From contig CAZOOK010000069.1 in the NCBI GenBank assembly GCA_964581385.1, positions 1 to 14,579 of the forward strand: 14,579 nucleotides of DNA, written 5' to 3'. A program made the translations under genes and the position numbers. This DNA comes from CAZOOK01 sp964581385. Lineage in GTDB: Bacteria > Pseudomonadota > Gammaproteobacteria > Nevskiales > Nevskiaceae. The notes under the pieces are model-generated. The model was given only the letters and a program-made list of their open reading frames with translations, did not search any database and was not told the DNA's origin. Below, one piece after another: positions 6,411 to 13,064 of this stretch. Position 1 is the first letter of the stretch. The number at the start of each line of letters is the position of its first letter.

Positions 6411-7767
6411 ATGGACTCTGAGAACCTGGACCTGCGCAATTGCACTGCAGTGCTCACCGTCGAAGAGTCGCATTGCGGCTTATACCTTACAGGCTTTGAC
6501 TCCAAGACAGGCCACAGCACTTTCCTTGGTAGAAGGTGGGGTCGCTCTTGGCTGGGTCAGTTCGCGTTGGCCTGGATTGGTCCCGGAGGTGCGGCGCTTT
6601 CTGCCCGATCTCGACATGTTGGACGAAGATTTGGATAGTGCTGACATTCTAAAGCGCGCCATGCAGCTTGCCTGTTCAAAACAAGAGCTGGACTTTCACC
6701 CAATACTCGGTCGGTTACCCGTGGGACTCGGGGCAAAAGAGGGATTTCTTGCCGCGCTAACGCGGGCTCAAGGTCGGATGCCGTGGTCGACAAATAAGCG
6801 CTACATCTCGCCCGGCTATGAATCAATTCCTGCCGGCGGGGAAAGCAATATCAAAAGCTCGCGCCTGCCACCGCCTAGCCGACCGGAAGAGGATGACATT
6901 GAGATACGTGCTCACTGGCGTGCGGGCGTCCCCTACCCCGAATGGAATATGTGGACCGAACAATTTCTGCCGGATCATGTTGCCGTTCTGGAGCGCAAAG
7001 TTTCACCGAGTAAAAGGACGGCCAAGCCCGCATCCGCAGATTTGCGCCGCTGGTTTGAAGAGCACACCCATCGGGTGATGAAGAACAGGCTTGAAGATGG
7101 GTCTGATCTCGATATCGATCAATACATTACATATCACGTAAATCGATTGACTGGCATGCAATCCGAAGCGCGCGTATTCAGGGACTTGCAGCCGGCGCTT
7201 CGTGACGTTACCACCGCGCTACTGCTCGATGGCAGCGCTTCATTAAGCGTCGGCGGTGGTGATGTCTTTAAACTGGAACTGACCTGCGCCGATGGGCTTT
7301 GCCATGCCATGGCTTTGGCGCGCGAACGCCACGGACTCTTCGTTTTTAGTGGCAAAACCCGACATCGCATTGACATCACCTGTTTACGAGATTTTGAGGA
7401 CGTCCACTCGGTTACACCGGGAGAACTGGGAATTACAACCGGCGGTTACACGAGACTGGGTGCGCCATTGAGACACTTAACCAGTCGCTTGCTCCAGCAG
7501 CCATCCGAACGGCGGCTTCTCATCATTATCGGAGATGGCCTGATATCGGATGAAGGATACGAAGGGCGTTATGCCTGGGCAGACTCGGCGCATGCCGTGG
7601 AAGAGGCCGAAGACGCGGGCGTATCCCTGTTTTACATCGGCGTTGGACAAACCAAGGTGGATCCGCTGCCATTTGTATTCGGGCCGCAGCGGTCCACGCG
7701 CATCAGAAAAGTTGATGAATTACCGCGCATTTTAGCCCGCGTTCACCGCGAACTTATAGCGGCGTAA
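6358..7767 (+). CDS. NorD/CbbO-like VWA-domain protein (metalloenzyme activation)
   Basis: The C-terminal part is a von Willebrand A domain of the NorD type: MIDAS motif 'LLLDGSASLS' (Asp291 counted from 6358), 'GGYTRLGAPLRH' with the MIDAS Thr365, 'IIGDGLISDEGYEGRY' with Asp393, and 'DSAHAVEEAEDAGVSLFYIG'. NorD and CbbO proteins work with a NorQ/CbbQ AAA+ ring; the VWA arm docks on the client metalloenzyme. The partner gene follows 21 bases later. The start is uncertain. The in-frame ATGs at 6358 and 6379 lack good ribosome sites, and the residues before about 6470 look unlike the family. A second frame from ATG 6411 ('MDSENLDLRNCTAVLTVEES') looks genuine and could join near 6470 through a one-base shift, giving '...VEE' then 'RIAAYTLQALTPRQATALS'. 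So either the true start is 6358/6379, or the gene has a frameshift or sequencing error there. Shorter than classical NorD or CbbO. Confidence 0.8.
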   Translation: MNALRTEMHIPYPPVTLGWTLRTWTCAIALQCSPSKSRIAAYTLQALTPRQATALSLVEGGVALGWVSSRWPGLVPEVRRFLPDLDMLDEDLDSADILKRAMQLACSKQELDFHPILGRLPVGLGAKEGFLAALTRAQGRMPWSTNKRYISPGYESIPAGGESNIKSSRLPPPSRPEEDDIEIRAHWRAGVPYPEWNMWTEQFLPDHVAVLERKVSPSKRTAKPASADLRRWFEEHTHRVMKNRLEDGSDLDIDQYITYHVNRLTGMQSEARVFRDLQPALRDVTTALLLDGSASLSVGGGDVFKLELTCADGLCHAMALARERHGLFVFSGKTRHRIDITCLRDFEDVHSVTPGELGITTGGYTRLGAPLRHLTSRLLQQPSERRLLIIIGDGLISDEGYEGRYAWADSAHAVEEAEDAGVSLFYIGVGQTKVDPLPFVFGPQRSTRIRKVDELPRILARVHRELIAA

Positions 7768-7788
7768 TCATATTGAATTGAGAAGTCC

Positions 7789-8625
7789 ATGAACAATACG
7801 TTTTACCACGCCAATAATAATGAAGTAGCGCTATTCAAGCAGGCGGCCGAACAACTTCTCCCCGTCATGCTTACGGGGCCAACCGGTTGCGGCAAAACCC
7901 GGCTTATCGAACATATGGGCGAAGTGCTTGGCCGCAAGGTTGTCACCATCAGTTGCCATGATGACCTGACAAGTGCTGATCTTGTCGGCCGCTTTATGGT
8001 TACCGGTGGAGATGTCATATGGAGCGACGGACCGCTTACCCGGGCCGTTAAGGAGGGCGCCATATGCTACATGGACGAGGTGGTTGAGGCACGCCACGAC
8101 TCATTGGCGGTTTTACACTCCTTAACTGACCACCGGCGGACTCTCTATCTTGATCGCGCGGGCGAAGTTGTTAAAGCACCTGCAACATTTATGTTGGTGT
8201 GCTCATATAACCCCGCGTACAGAAGTTCATTGAAGGAGCTCAAGCCATCTTTCCGACAGCGCTTCGTCACGGTAGCGATGAGCTTCCTGCCGCCGGAGCG
8301 CGAAGCTGAGGTATTAGTTGCCGAAGCGAACATCGATCTGTCGATAGCAACGCGACTGGTGCGGTGCGCGACCAGTATTCGTAAGGCCGACGACGTCTTC
8401 CACTTTGAACCTCCCTCAACACGCACGCTGATAACGGCTGCCAAAATGATTGCTGCGGGAGCGAGTGAACTGGAGGCCGCTGAGGTATGCATCCTGGCCC
8501 CGTTGAGTAACGACGGAGCTGTCACCGATGGGCTGCGCGAAATTGCCGCTGCGTGTCTGCTTAGCTCAGGCACATCTGAAATTGTTGACAGCAATAAAAA
8601 ACGTCAATCAGGAGCGAAACGATGA
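7789..8625 (+). CDS. NorQ/CbbQ-family AAA+ ATPase
   Basis: A 278-residue ATPase of the CbbQ/NirQ/NorQ/GpvN family. Walker A is GPTGCGKT (30-37). The stretch 'ISCHDDLTSADLVGRF' (54-69) is the family hallmark. 'SDGPLTRAVKEGAICYMDEV' (79-98) contains Walker B with Asp96-Glu97. The sensor-1 region is 'LVCSYNPAYRSSLKELKPS' (136-154, Asn141), followed by Arg residues in 'FRQRFV' typical of the inter-subunit finger. Such proteins form hexamers that remodel a metalloenzyme with a VWA partner, as shown for RubisCO (CbbQO) and inferred for nitric oxide reductase (NorQD). The partner is the preceding gene. No norB, norC or RubisCO gene is in the window, so the client must be something else or lie elsewhere. 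Start ATG 7789 has GAGAAG upstream. The stop overlaps the next start (ATGA). Confidence 0.92.
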   Translation: MNNTFYHANNNEVALFKQAAEQLLPVMLTGPTGCGKTRLIEHMGEVLGRKVVTISCHDDLTSADLVGRFMVTGGDVIWSDGPLTRAVKEGAICYMDEVVEARHDSLAVLHSLTDHRRTLYLDRAGEVVKAPATFMLVCSYNPAYRSSLKELKPSFRQRFVTVAMSFLPPEREAEVLVAEANIDLSIATRLVRCATSIRKADDVFHFEPPSTRTLITAAKMIAAGASELEAAEVCILAPLSNDGAVTDGLREIAAACLLSSGTSEIVDSNKKRQSGAKR

Positions 8626-8756
8626 GCAAGAGAGTTGTTTCAGAACAGGACCGCCGCAGAAAGAGGGCCATGATTGTTTTCCAGATATTGCTGTATTCAT
8701 ATCTATTGGGATTATTTCTTTTTCAATTGCACCTCTATTCCATCAGCGACTGGTAA
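8622..8756 (+). CDS. Small membrane peptide, 44 aa, coupled to NorQ-like gene
   Basis: The ATG at 8622 overlaps the NorQ-like TGA (ATGA) and has AGGAG (8610-8614) 7 bases upstream, so translation is coupled. The N-terminus is strongly charged ('MSKRVVSEQDRRRKRAM'), then comes one hydrophobic helix with many Leu, Phe and Tyr ('IVFQILLYSYLLGLFLF') and a short tail ending in Trp. By the positive-inside rule the basic start should be cytoplasmic. The next gene follows after 6 bases. No family recognised. Together with the 36-residue gene upstream and the candidate in the leftward unit, it suggests a membrane complex with several single-helix subunits. Confidence 0.75.
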   Translation: MSKRVVSEQDRRRKRAMIVFQILLYSYLLGLFLFQLHLYSISDW

Positions 8757-8762
8757 ACAATC

Positions 8763-9467
8763 ATGGCTACCGCATCGAAGACTTTTGGCCCTTACGACGT
8801 TCATCAAAACGAAAGCAAGGAAGCGCAGTGGCACGCAGATAAATGGATGATTGGAGGTACCCTTCTCATGGGTACGGGTGTGCTAGGCATATTTGGTCTG
8901 CCACTTTTCTTCTATGGCTTGCGAATGCAGGCGTTGGCCGCGAAAGCGGGACTTTCTGTTCGCCCGCTTATCGTTACCTTGATTGGCTATCTGGTGATCA
9001 TTGATTCCTCATTAAACAGTTTGGGCTGGGCGATGGATCTGCTTGCAAACCACTCCCTGATCAATCGGGTTCTTACGGCAGGATGGGGTGCGGTCTTTGA
9101 CGGTGGCTACTTCTGGCACTACAACGAGCTCAAGATGGGCCCATATTCGATTGGTGGCGCTGGTGCGCCTGGTGAAAAAGCCTGGGAAATATCCCTCATC
9201 CTGGCTTGCTTCTGTCCCAGATTGGTTGCGGCCATCGGGTTATTGCAAATGAAGCGCTGGGGACAACAGTGGTTGATAGTGACCTGCTGGATGGGCCTCA
9301 TCGTGTGGCTCGGCTATAACCTGAACATGACTTTCTACGCCGACGTGCGTTACGCCCATATCACCTTTCCAGTATTGGGTTGGTGGATCTACGACATTTT
9401 CTTCATCACACCGTTTCTGTCGCTTCCATACCTGCATACAGTGAACCGGGAAATATTTACGGATTGA
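8763..9467 (+). CDS. Polytopic membrane protein of unknown function, 234 aa
   Basis: I do not recognise a named family. Start ATG 8763 lies 6 bases after the small gene's stop and has little ribosome site of its own, so it probably depends on coupling. A polar N-terminus with His residues ('VHQNESKEAQWHADKW') is followed by about five to six hydrophobic segments (near 29-51, 67-90, 142-163, 169-190, 200-224). Between the second and third lies a conserved-looking loop 'VFDGGYFWHYNELKMGPYSI' (111-130), rich in aromatic and possible metal-binding residues; other His and Asp residues lie near 194-199 ('DVRYAH'). It is comparable in size and topology to the AveC-like protein of the opposite unit but shows no clear similarity by eye. 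Position after NorQ makes it a candidate client or subunit of the complex the NorQ/NorD pair acts on. Confidence 0.75.
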   Translation: MATASKTFGPYDVHQNESKEAQWHADKWMIGGTLLMGTGVLGIFGLPLFFYGLRMQALAAKAGLSVRPLIVTLIGYLVIIDSSLNSLGWAMDLLANHSLINRVLTAGWGAVFDGGYFWHYNELKMGPYSIGGAGAPGEKAWEISLILACFCPRLVAAIGLLQMKRWGQQWLIVTCWMGLIVWLGYNLNMTFYADVRYAHITFPVLGWWIYDIFFITPFLSLPYLHTVNREIFTD

Positions 9468-9497
9468 TGCAACAGCTGACTGTAAGAGGACATTTTG

Positions 9498-9935
9498 ATG
9501 AAAGACATTAATGAAGATAAGTTGCCATCAGGAACCACGGCACATTTTGCAAATATGCACCAATGGCTGCAACGCGCACTGTTCGTCTGCCTTGTAGCTC
9601 TGGTGTTCGAAGCTTCGTTTAGCCTGCCGGGTCTGTTGATTTGGTTTGGCTGGCCGACACTATCGGTTTCTGAAGTGTGTGACGAATTGATGAAAGTCCG
9701 ATGGTCGGATGAAAGTGCGCGGTGTCTAATCCCGTACCCGCTCTATGGAGCTAATGAAGGTGAAGGCCGCACTGCGGGGCCTACCGCTACTGCGCAGGAT
9801 AAATGGGGCATCCAACCCCAGCCGCTGTATAAGCGAATAGGATTTCGAGATCTCCTGAAATTCAGGGACGAACGATTGGCTCGTGAAGCAACGGCGAAAT
9901 CTACAGCTAGAGAGGCAAGCCACAGTGCGCCATAA
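9498..9935 (+). CDS. Single-pass membrane-anchored protein of unknown function, 145 aa
   Basis: Start ATG 9498 is preceded by AGAGGA (9485-9490) at a 7-base spacing; a TTG one codon earlier is less likely. An N-terminal cytoplasmic stretch of about 25 residues leads into one hydrophobic helix (26-51, ending 'LPGLLIWFGWP'). A soluble domain of about 90 residues follows, with two Cys (61 and 76), which could form a disulfide if the domain is outside, and 'GFRDLLKFRDERLAREA' near the end. No family recognised. The architecture of one helix plus a small domain recalls anchored subunits such as NorC, but there is no CxxCH heme motif, so it is not a cytochrome c. It sits 30 bases after the membrane gene in the same unit. 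Confidence 0.7.
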   Translation: MKDINEDKLPSGTTAHFANMHQWLQRALFVCLVALVFEASFSLPGLLIWFGWPTLSVSEVCDELMKVRWSDESARCLIPYPLYGANEGEGRTAGPTATAQDKWGIQPQPLYKRIGFRDLLKFRDERLAREATAKSTAREASHSAP

Positions 9936-10033
9936 CTTCTAATTTTAGTGAGGTAAGTCCCTGCCCTTGCCACGGGTGAATTACCTTTATGCCATTGGAG
10001 CCACGCTTGCTAGATTTGACGAATAGGCGATAA

Positions 10034-10894
10034 ATGAGCGCGGTCGATAAGAAAACGATTCTAATCACCGGAAGTAACTCCGGGATTGGCTTCGCAATAG
10101 CCAAGCGGGCTGCCATTCAAAAACAACGCATTATTCTTGCTTGCCGTAATGCAACTAAAGCTGAAGCTGCACGCAAGGAAATTATGGACGCTGCACCGAA
10201 GGCAGAGGTCTTGATTCAGTTAGTGGATCTGTCGTCCTTCGACAGCGTTCGTAACTTCGCGTCGGTTATTGAGAAAGATTTTCCGGCAGTCGACGCTCTA
10301 ATTAATAATGCCGGAGTGCTTCCTCTCGATCAGCAATACACCAAAGAAGGCTTTGAAATGCAGTTCGGTGTGAATTATCTCGGGCATTTTCTATTAACGC
10401 ACTTGCTGCTACCTGTTTTAGTCAAAATGCCTAAAGCCCGTATTGTTCATGTATCGTCTCTTGGTCATTATGCAGGCAGAATCAATCCTGCTAGTTTCCG
10501 CGGCCGCAAGTTTTACTTCTTTGGCTTAACGTCCTACGCACAGTCAAAATTGGCAAATGTGGTATTCAGCCATGAACTGTCGCGGCGATTGCCGCCGCAT
10601 ATCACCAGCAATGCTGTTCACCCTGGATTTGTAGATTCAGATTTTTTCCGAAATATACCCAGCTTTGTATATAAGACCTGGCGCAAGGTTCTGGTGTCGT
10701 CCGAGAAATCGGGACAATTCATAACAGACATGGCTATTTCAGAAGCATGGGAAGGCAAAACCGGGCAATTTGTCCCAGCGCAGGGTTGGCTACCCATTTC
10801 CAGCAAAACCCGCGACTTAGAATTGAGTAGCTGGCTGTATAACGAAAGCTGTAGGTTGACTAGCGCTAATCCCATAACGAGCGGCGTTGGCTAG
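10034..10894 (+). CDS. Short-chain dehydrogenase/reductase, retinol-dehydrogenase-like
   Basis: A 286-residue NAD(P)-dependent SDR. Cofactor motif TGSNSGIG (12-19) with Arg38 in 'ACRNATKAEAA', favouring NADP; NNAG (91-94); Asn114 in 'GVNYLGHFLLTHLLLP'; catalytic Ser in 'IVHVSSLGHYAG' (141 or 142); and Tyr168-x-x-x-Lys172 in 'SYAQSKLAN'. The pattern is that of the retinol dehydrogenase/WWOX-like branch, which oxidises or reduces hydrophobic alcohols and ketones. ATG 10034 follows AGGCGA closely. It is the last gene of the rightward unit, after a 98-base gap holding a weak inverted repeat (AGGTAA 9951-9956 / TTACCT 9981-9986). With the P450 in the opposite unit, a natural reading is hydroxylation followed by alcohol oxidation, or the reverse reduction, of one lipophilic substrate. 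Confidence 0.88.
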   Translation: MSAVDKKTILITGSNSGIGFAIAKRAAIQKQRIILACRNATKAEAARKEIMDAAPKAEVLIQLVDLSSFDSVRNFASVIEKDFPAVDALINNAGVLPLDQQYTKEGFEMQFGVNYLGHFLLTHLLLPVLVKMPKARIVHVSSLGHYAGRINPASFRGRKFYFFGLTSYAQSKLANVVFSHELSRRLPPHITSNAVHPGFVDSDFFRNIPSFVYKTWRKVLVSSEKSGQFITDMAISEAWEGKTGQFVPAQGWLPISSKTRDLELSSWLYNESCRLTSANPITSGVG

Positions 10895-11023
10895 TGTGCT
10901 TGGCCGCGCCCTTCCTTCCGGTTATCTCCTATCGGCTTGCTGTTGGACTCGAGGCCGCATTGAAGTGTTTTCTTGCGGTTCAGCCGTAATCTATGAAAAA
11001 CTCACTCAATTCCAATCAGTGCA

Positions 11024-11043
11024 GGACCGTATAAATGAGGTCC
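11024..11043 (+). promoter_or_regulatory. Inverted repeat across the tetR-type start codon
   Basis: GGACC (11024-11028) pairs with GGTCC (11039-11043) around a 10-base loop that contains the ATG of the TetR-family gene, and it overlaps the AGGA ribosome site. It could be an mRNA hairpin limiting translation or simply chance. The rest of 10895-11023 holds no gene I can support. Confidence 0.25.
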
Positions 11044-11724
11044 GAGAGCCTTAAATCTGTGAATGGTCCTCGCCAATCCGAGCGCACCGCAAAAAAAGCT
11101 GATCGAACCCGGTCTGCCATCCTCGCGGCTGCCGAAAACTTGTTCGCCCGGAGCGGCTATGAGGCTACACGCCTTGAGGACGTCGCTGAAGCAGTCGGCT
11201 TGACGCGGGCTGCGCTCTTTTACTATTTCCGCGACAAGGAAATGCTTCACGAGGCTATGCTTGATGATGCATTCGGATCGCTAGCCGCGCACCTTGATAA
11301 AGCGCTTTCAACGCCAGGGCCGATCGCAAAGCGCCTTGAGCGAGCCGTGAATGCCTGGGTAGATGCGCTGGTTACACGCCCGACCATTGCCCGCCTAATT
11401 TTGCGCTATGTCGCCAACTCCGAGGAGCGCCCGGCGCAGAGCATCTACTCCGCCAGCGAGCGGCTCTTTCGCACGTATTGGACGCTTTTTGAACAGGGTC
11501 GTGCGAGCGGCGAGCTCAATCCCCTCCATGACAACCCTTTCCATGCTGCGAGCGCCGTGATAGGTCACACCGTCTTCTACGTCAGCGCGCTGGCTATTCT
11601 GATCCCAAAAGACAATTTCAAGTCGTTGGCACCAAAGCAGGTAGCAGCCCACAAGCGCGACCTGCTGCACACCGTGCAGCACCAGCTCGGCATCACTTGC
11701 CAGTCGGCGCGAAAAAAAGATTGA
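11035..11724 (+). CDS. TetR-family transcriptional regulator
   Basis: A 229-residue repressor-type protein. The N-terminal helix-turn-helix is clear at about 25-72: 'RSAILAAAENLFARSGYEAT' (26-45), 'LEDVAEAVGLTRAALFYYF' (47-65), then 'RDKEMLHEAML'. The C-terminal ligand domain is all-helical and not assignable to a ligand class. The start at ATG 11035 has AGGA 8 bases upstream; a 25-residue basic and polar leader precedes the DNA-binding domain, normal for the family. It follows the SDR gene by 140 bases on the same strand and may regulate the P450/NorD-NorQ locus, whose divergent promoters carry a 23-bp palindrome, but no such palindrome lies at its own promoter. The assignment of its target is inference. 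Confidence 0.92.
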   Translation: MRSESLKSVNGPRQSERTAKKADRTRSAILAAAENLFARSGYEATRLEDVAEAVGLTRAALFYYFRDKEMLHEAMLDDAFGSLAAHLDKALSTPGPIAKRLERAVNAWVDALVTRPTIARLILRYVANSEERPAQSIYSASERLFRTYWTLFEQGRASGELNPLHDNPFHAASAVIGHTVFYVSALAILIPKDNFKSLAPKQVAAHKRDLLHTVQHQLGITCQSARKKD

Positions 11725-11804
11725 TTGACTGCTGCTCAGGCTGCGCTCAGTGCGTCGAATGAAGTCTTCGCACCGAATTATTACCGAGCGTGCGCAACCG
11801 CCGA

Positions 11805-11961
11805 TCAACCCCGTCGCATGCGCGCGACTAGCGCCACCAGGCGCGCCTTCATCTCCTCGGCCGGCAAGTACGCGGGCCAGCCGTGGCCCCGGCAGCAACC
11901 ACTCGAAGCGATATGCGGCCCGCTTGCCGAGCGATTCAGTAAGCTCCGTCCACGAGTAATG
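11805..11961 (-). pseudogene. C-terminal remnant of a metallo-beta-lactamase-fold hydrolase, frameshifted
   Basis: Read leftward, one frame gives 'HYSWTELTESLGKRAAYR' followed by 'FEWLLPG' and then loses sense. Moving one base at the G run (CCCC on the plus strand, 11887-11890) continues it as 'HGWPAYLPAEEMKARLVA' and then 'LVARMRRG' to a stop at 11805. Joined, this has the 'FEWLLPGHG' metal-ligand motif and closing helix of MBL-fold hydrolases of the glyoxalase II-like type. One extra G explains the break. Only about 50 residues remain of a protein normally over 200, and nothing upstream of 11961 continues it. A dead fragment. Confidence 0.7.
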
Positions 11962-11999
11962 ACGGCAACGGAGACAGTTTCGGTCTGCTGATCGAACGG

Positions 12000-12033
12000 A
12001 GCGGCCGCGAGTCATATTGCGGCCGCTTATTTT
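12000..12033 (+). terminator. GC-rich hairpin with T-rich tail (terminator)
   Basis: AGCGGCCGC (12000-12008) pairs with GCGGCCGCT (12019-12027) around a 10-base loop, followed by TATTTT. This is the shape of an intrinsic terminator for rightward transcription. The nearest upstream gene on that strand is the TetR gene, 276 bases away; it may have served a gene now lost. Confidence 0.65.
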
Positions 12034-12040
12034 CGCGGCC

Positions 12041-12060
12041 GCCGGCGACGTCTCGCCGGC
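12041..12060. repeat. Second inverted repeat beside the terminator
   Basis: GCCGGCGA (12041-12048) and TCGCCGGC (12053-12060) form an 8-bp stem with a 4-base loop. It sits 8 bases after the terminator tail and overlaps a third copy of GCGGCCGC (12035-12042). No T-tract follows in either direction, so it is not a simple terminator. Confidence 0.5.
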
Positions 12061-12277
12061 GGGAGAGCAACACCCTGATCGGCCGCTTGACCGCTTCCGG
12101 GTCGCAAGGTGCCATAACCGGCCAGTGGACCTCTTTTGTGGTTTACCCCAAAGCTGCCGGTCGCGCGAGGCTGCCGCAGTGGCCCAGACGCGAACATTCG
12201 ATTACTGCCCAAGCTTATTGCGGAACAAAGGCCGGCAGCCTGGAAGGCAGCTGGCCCATACTCAACGCTACAACTGG
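12061..12277. other. Unassigned stretch among gene remnants
   Basis: This is 217 bases with short frames on both strands and no stretch I recognise as protein, RNA or repeat. It lies just past the stop of the binding-protein fragment (read leftward), so it may be the old downstream spacer of that gene. Confidence 0.3.
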
Positions 12278-12433
12278 TTAATACTTGTACAACACCTTCA
12301 CCGAACCATCGACCGCGCTTTCGCTGATATAGCCGACGGCGCCCGGCGTGTTGTTCACCTTGGCTTTGACATCGGCGTCGCCGACAGCCTCCACGGGTGC
12401 ATTGGCTTTACCGGTGAAGATCAGCTTGGACCA
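12278..12433 (-). pseudogene. C-terminal end of a PstS-like phosphate-binding protein
   Basis: The last 51 residues are well preserved: 'WSKLIFTGKANAPVEAVGDA', 'DVKAKVNNTPGAVGYISESA', then 'VDGSVKVLYKY' and a stop at 12278. The 'W..LIFTGK' segment and the 'TPGAVGYI' turn are hallmarks of PstS-like periplasmic substrate-binding proteins of phosphate transport, including the short stand-alone type. Upstream in the same frame (12434-12616) the sequence becomes Cys/Arg/Gly-rich and meaningless, so the N-terminal part and signal peptide are missing or scrambled. No pst transport genes are nearby. A remnant, not a functional gene. Confidence 0.75.
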
Positions 12434-12689
12434 GCGGACGGATTCGACCAAGGAACGGGTGCACCGGGAAGCGCAAGTACCCGCGATAAGGGCGTGTTGT
12501 CGGCACCCTGCCCCGGCTGCGACGTCTTTTTTAATACCGTCACCGGCAAATGGTCCGTAGCCTCTCTCCCCCCGAGACGCCAATCGGGAAGATATCCCGC
12601 CGGCAACCCCCCACAATTAGGGGGGAGTTGAAGGGGAAAAGGCGATATCTACTGAGTGAAATCACAATCGACTAAATGCCTGGAAGCCT
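12434..12689. other. Unassigned stretch with two hairpins
   Basis: No gene is recognised. Two hairpins lie close together: CGGGA/TCCCG (12585-12589 and 12595-12599) and CCCCCC/GGGGGG (12607-12612 and 12620-12625, 7-base loop). The left part may be scrambled remains of the PstS-like gene. The hairpins are not followed by a clear T-tract on either strand. Confidence 0.35.
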
Positions 12690-12866
12690 TCACCTCATAG
12701 GCCCTGCGACTTGCAGATCCGCGCGGTCACGCACATCGACCATTGCAATCCCTTGCCGAGGCAACCCCGACAGAGATCCGTCGATCAGCTTCTCGATGAA
12801 CTGAAGCGATGCGGAGTACTCCTTGCCCATGATCGGCCCAATGACGGCACCCGGACAAATCGTGAC
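12690..12866 (-). pseudogene. Internal fragment of an NAD-dependent epimerase/dihydroflavonol-reductase-like gene
   Basis: Read leftward from just after a TAA at 12867-12869, the frame gives 'VTICPGAVIGPIMGKEYSAS', 'LQFIEKLIDGSLSGLPRQG', then 'IAMVDVRDRADLQVAGPM' and a stop. This is the central-to-C-terminal segment of extended SDRs (the Pro-Gly-x-x-x-Gly-Pro turn, the Gly-x-x-Pro loop, and the V-D-V-R-D motif before the substrate-site helix). The Rossmann N-terminus, the catalytic Tyr/Lys and the C-terminal helices are missing, and a stop lies immediately upstream. A dead fragment of about 58 residues. Confidence 0.75.
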
Positions 12867-13064
12867 TTACTCCGGGAGTCCGTCGGCCGCGTCCCAGCCG
12901 AGCCGGCGCCGCCGGGTACGTACGCTATGTACGTCATCGCACAGAAACCGGACCCGATTACGGTGAGTCTCCGTCCTGGCTTTAGTCGCTGACCTACCGG
13001 TGGGCATGTTGCATCGTGGATTTAACCTAGGAATTCACGACGACCCATCACTCGGAAATGACAG

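Noticed and set aside
8145..8594. 149-codon minus-strand frame inside the NorQ-like gene
   Set aside because: Shadow of a well-conserved ATPase; Ser/Ala-rich composition.
9498..9935. NorC-like cytochrome c subunit
   Set aside because: Single-helix architecture fits, but there is no CxxCH heme-binding motif.
11395..12015. 206-codon minus-strand frame overlapping the TetR gene
   Set aside because: Only a short part (11887-11961) resembles an MBL-fold protein; the remainder is antisense to TetR.
12017..12631. 204-codon plus-strand frame across the gene-fragment zone
   Set aside because: Recognisable protein similarity in this interval (PstS-like end) is on the minus strand; the plus frame has no motif.
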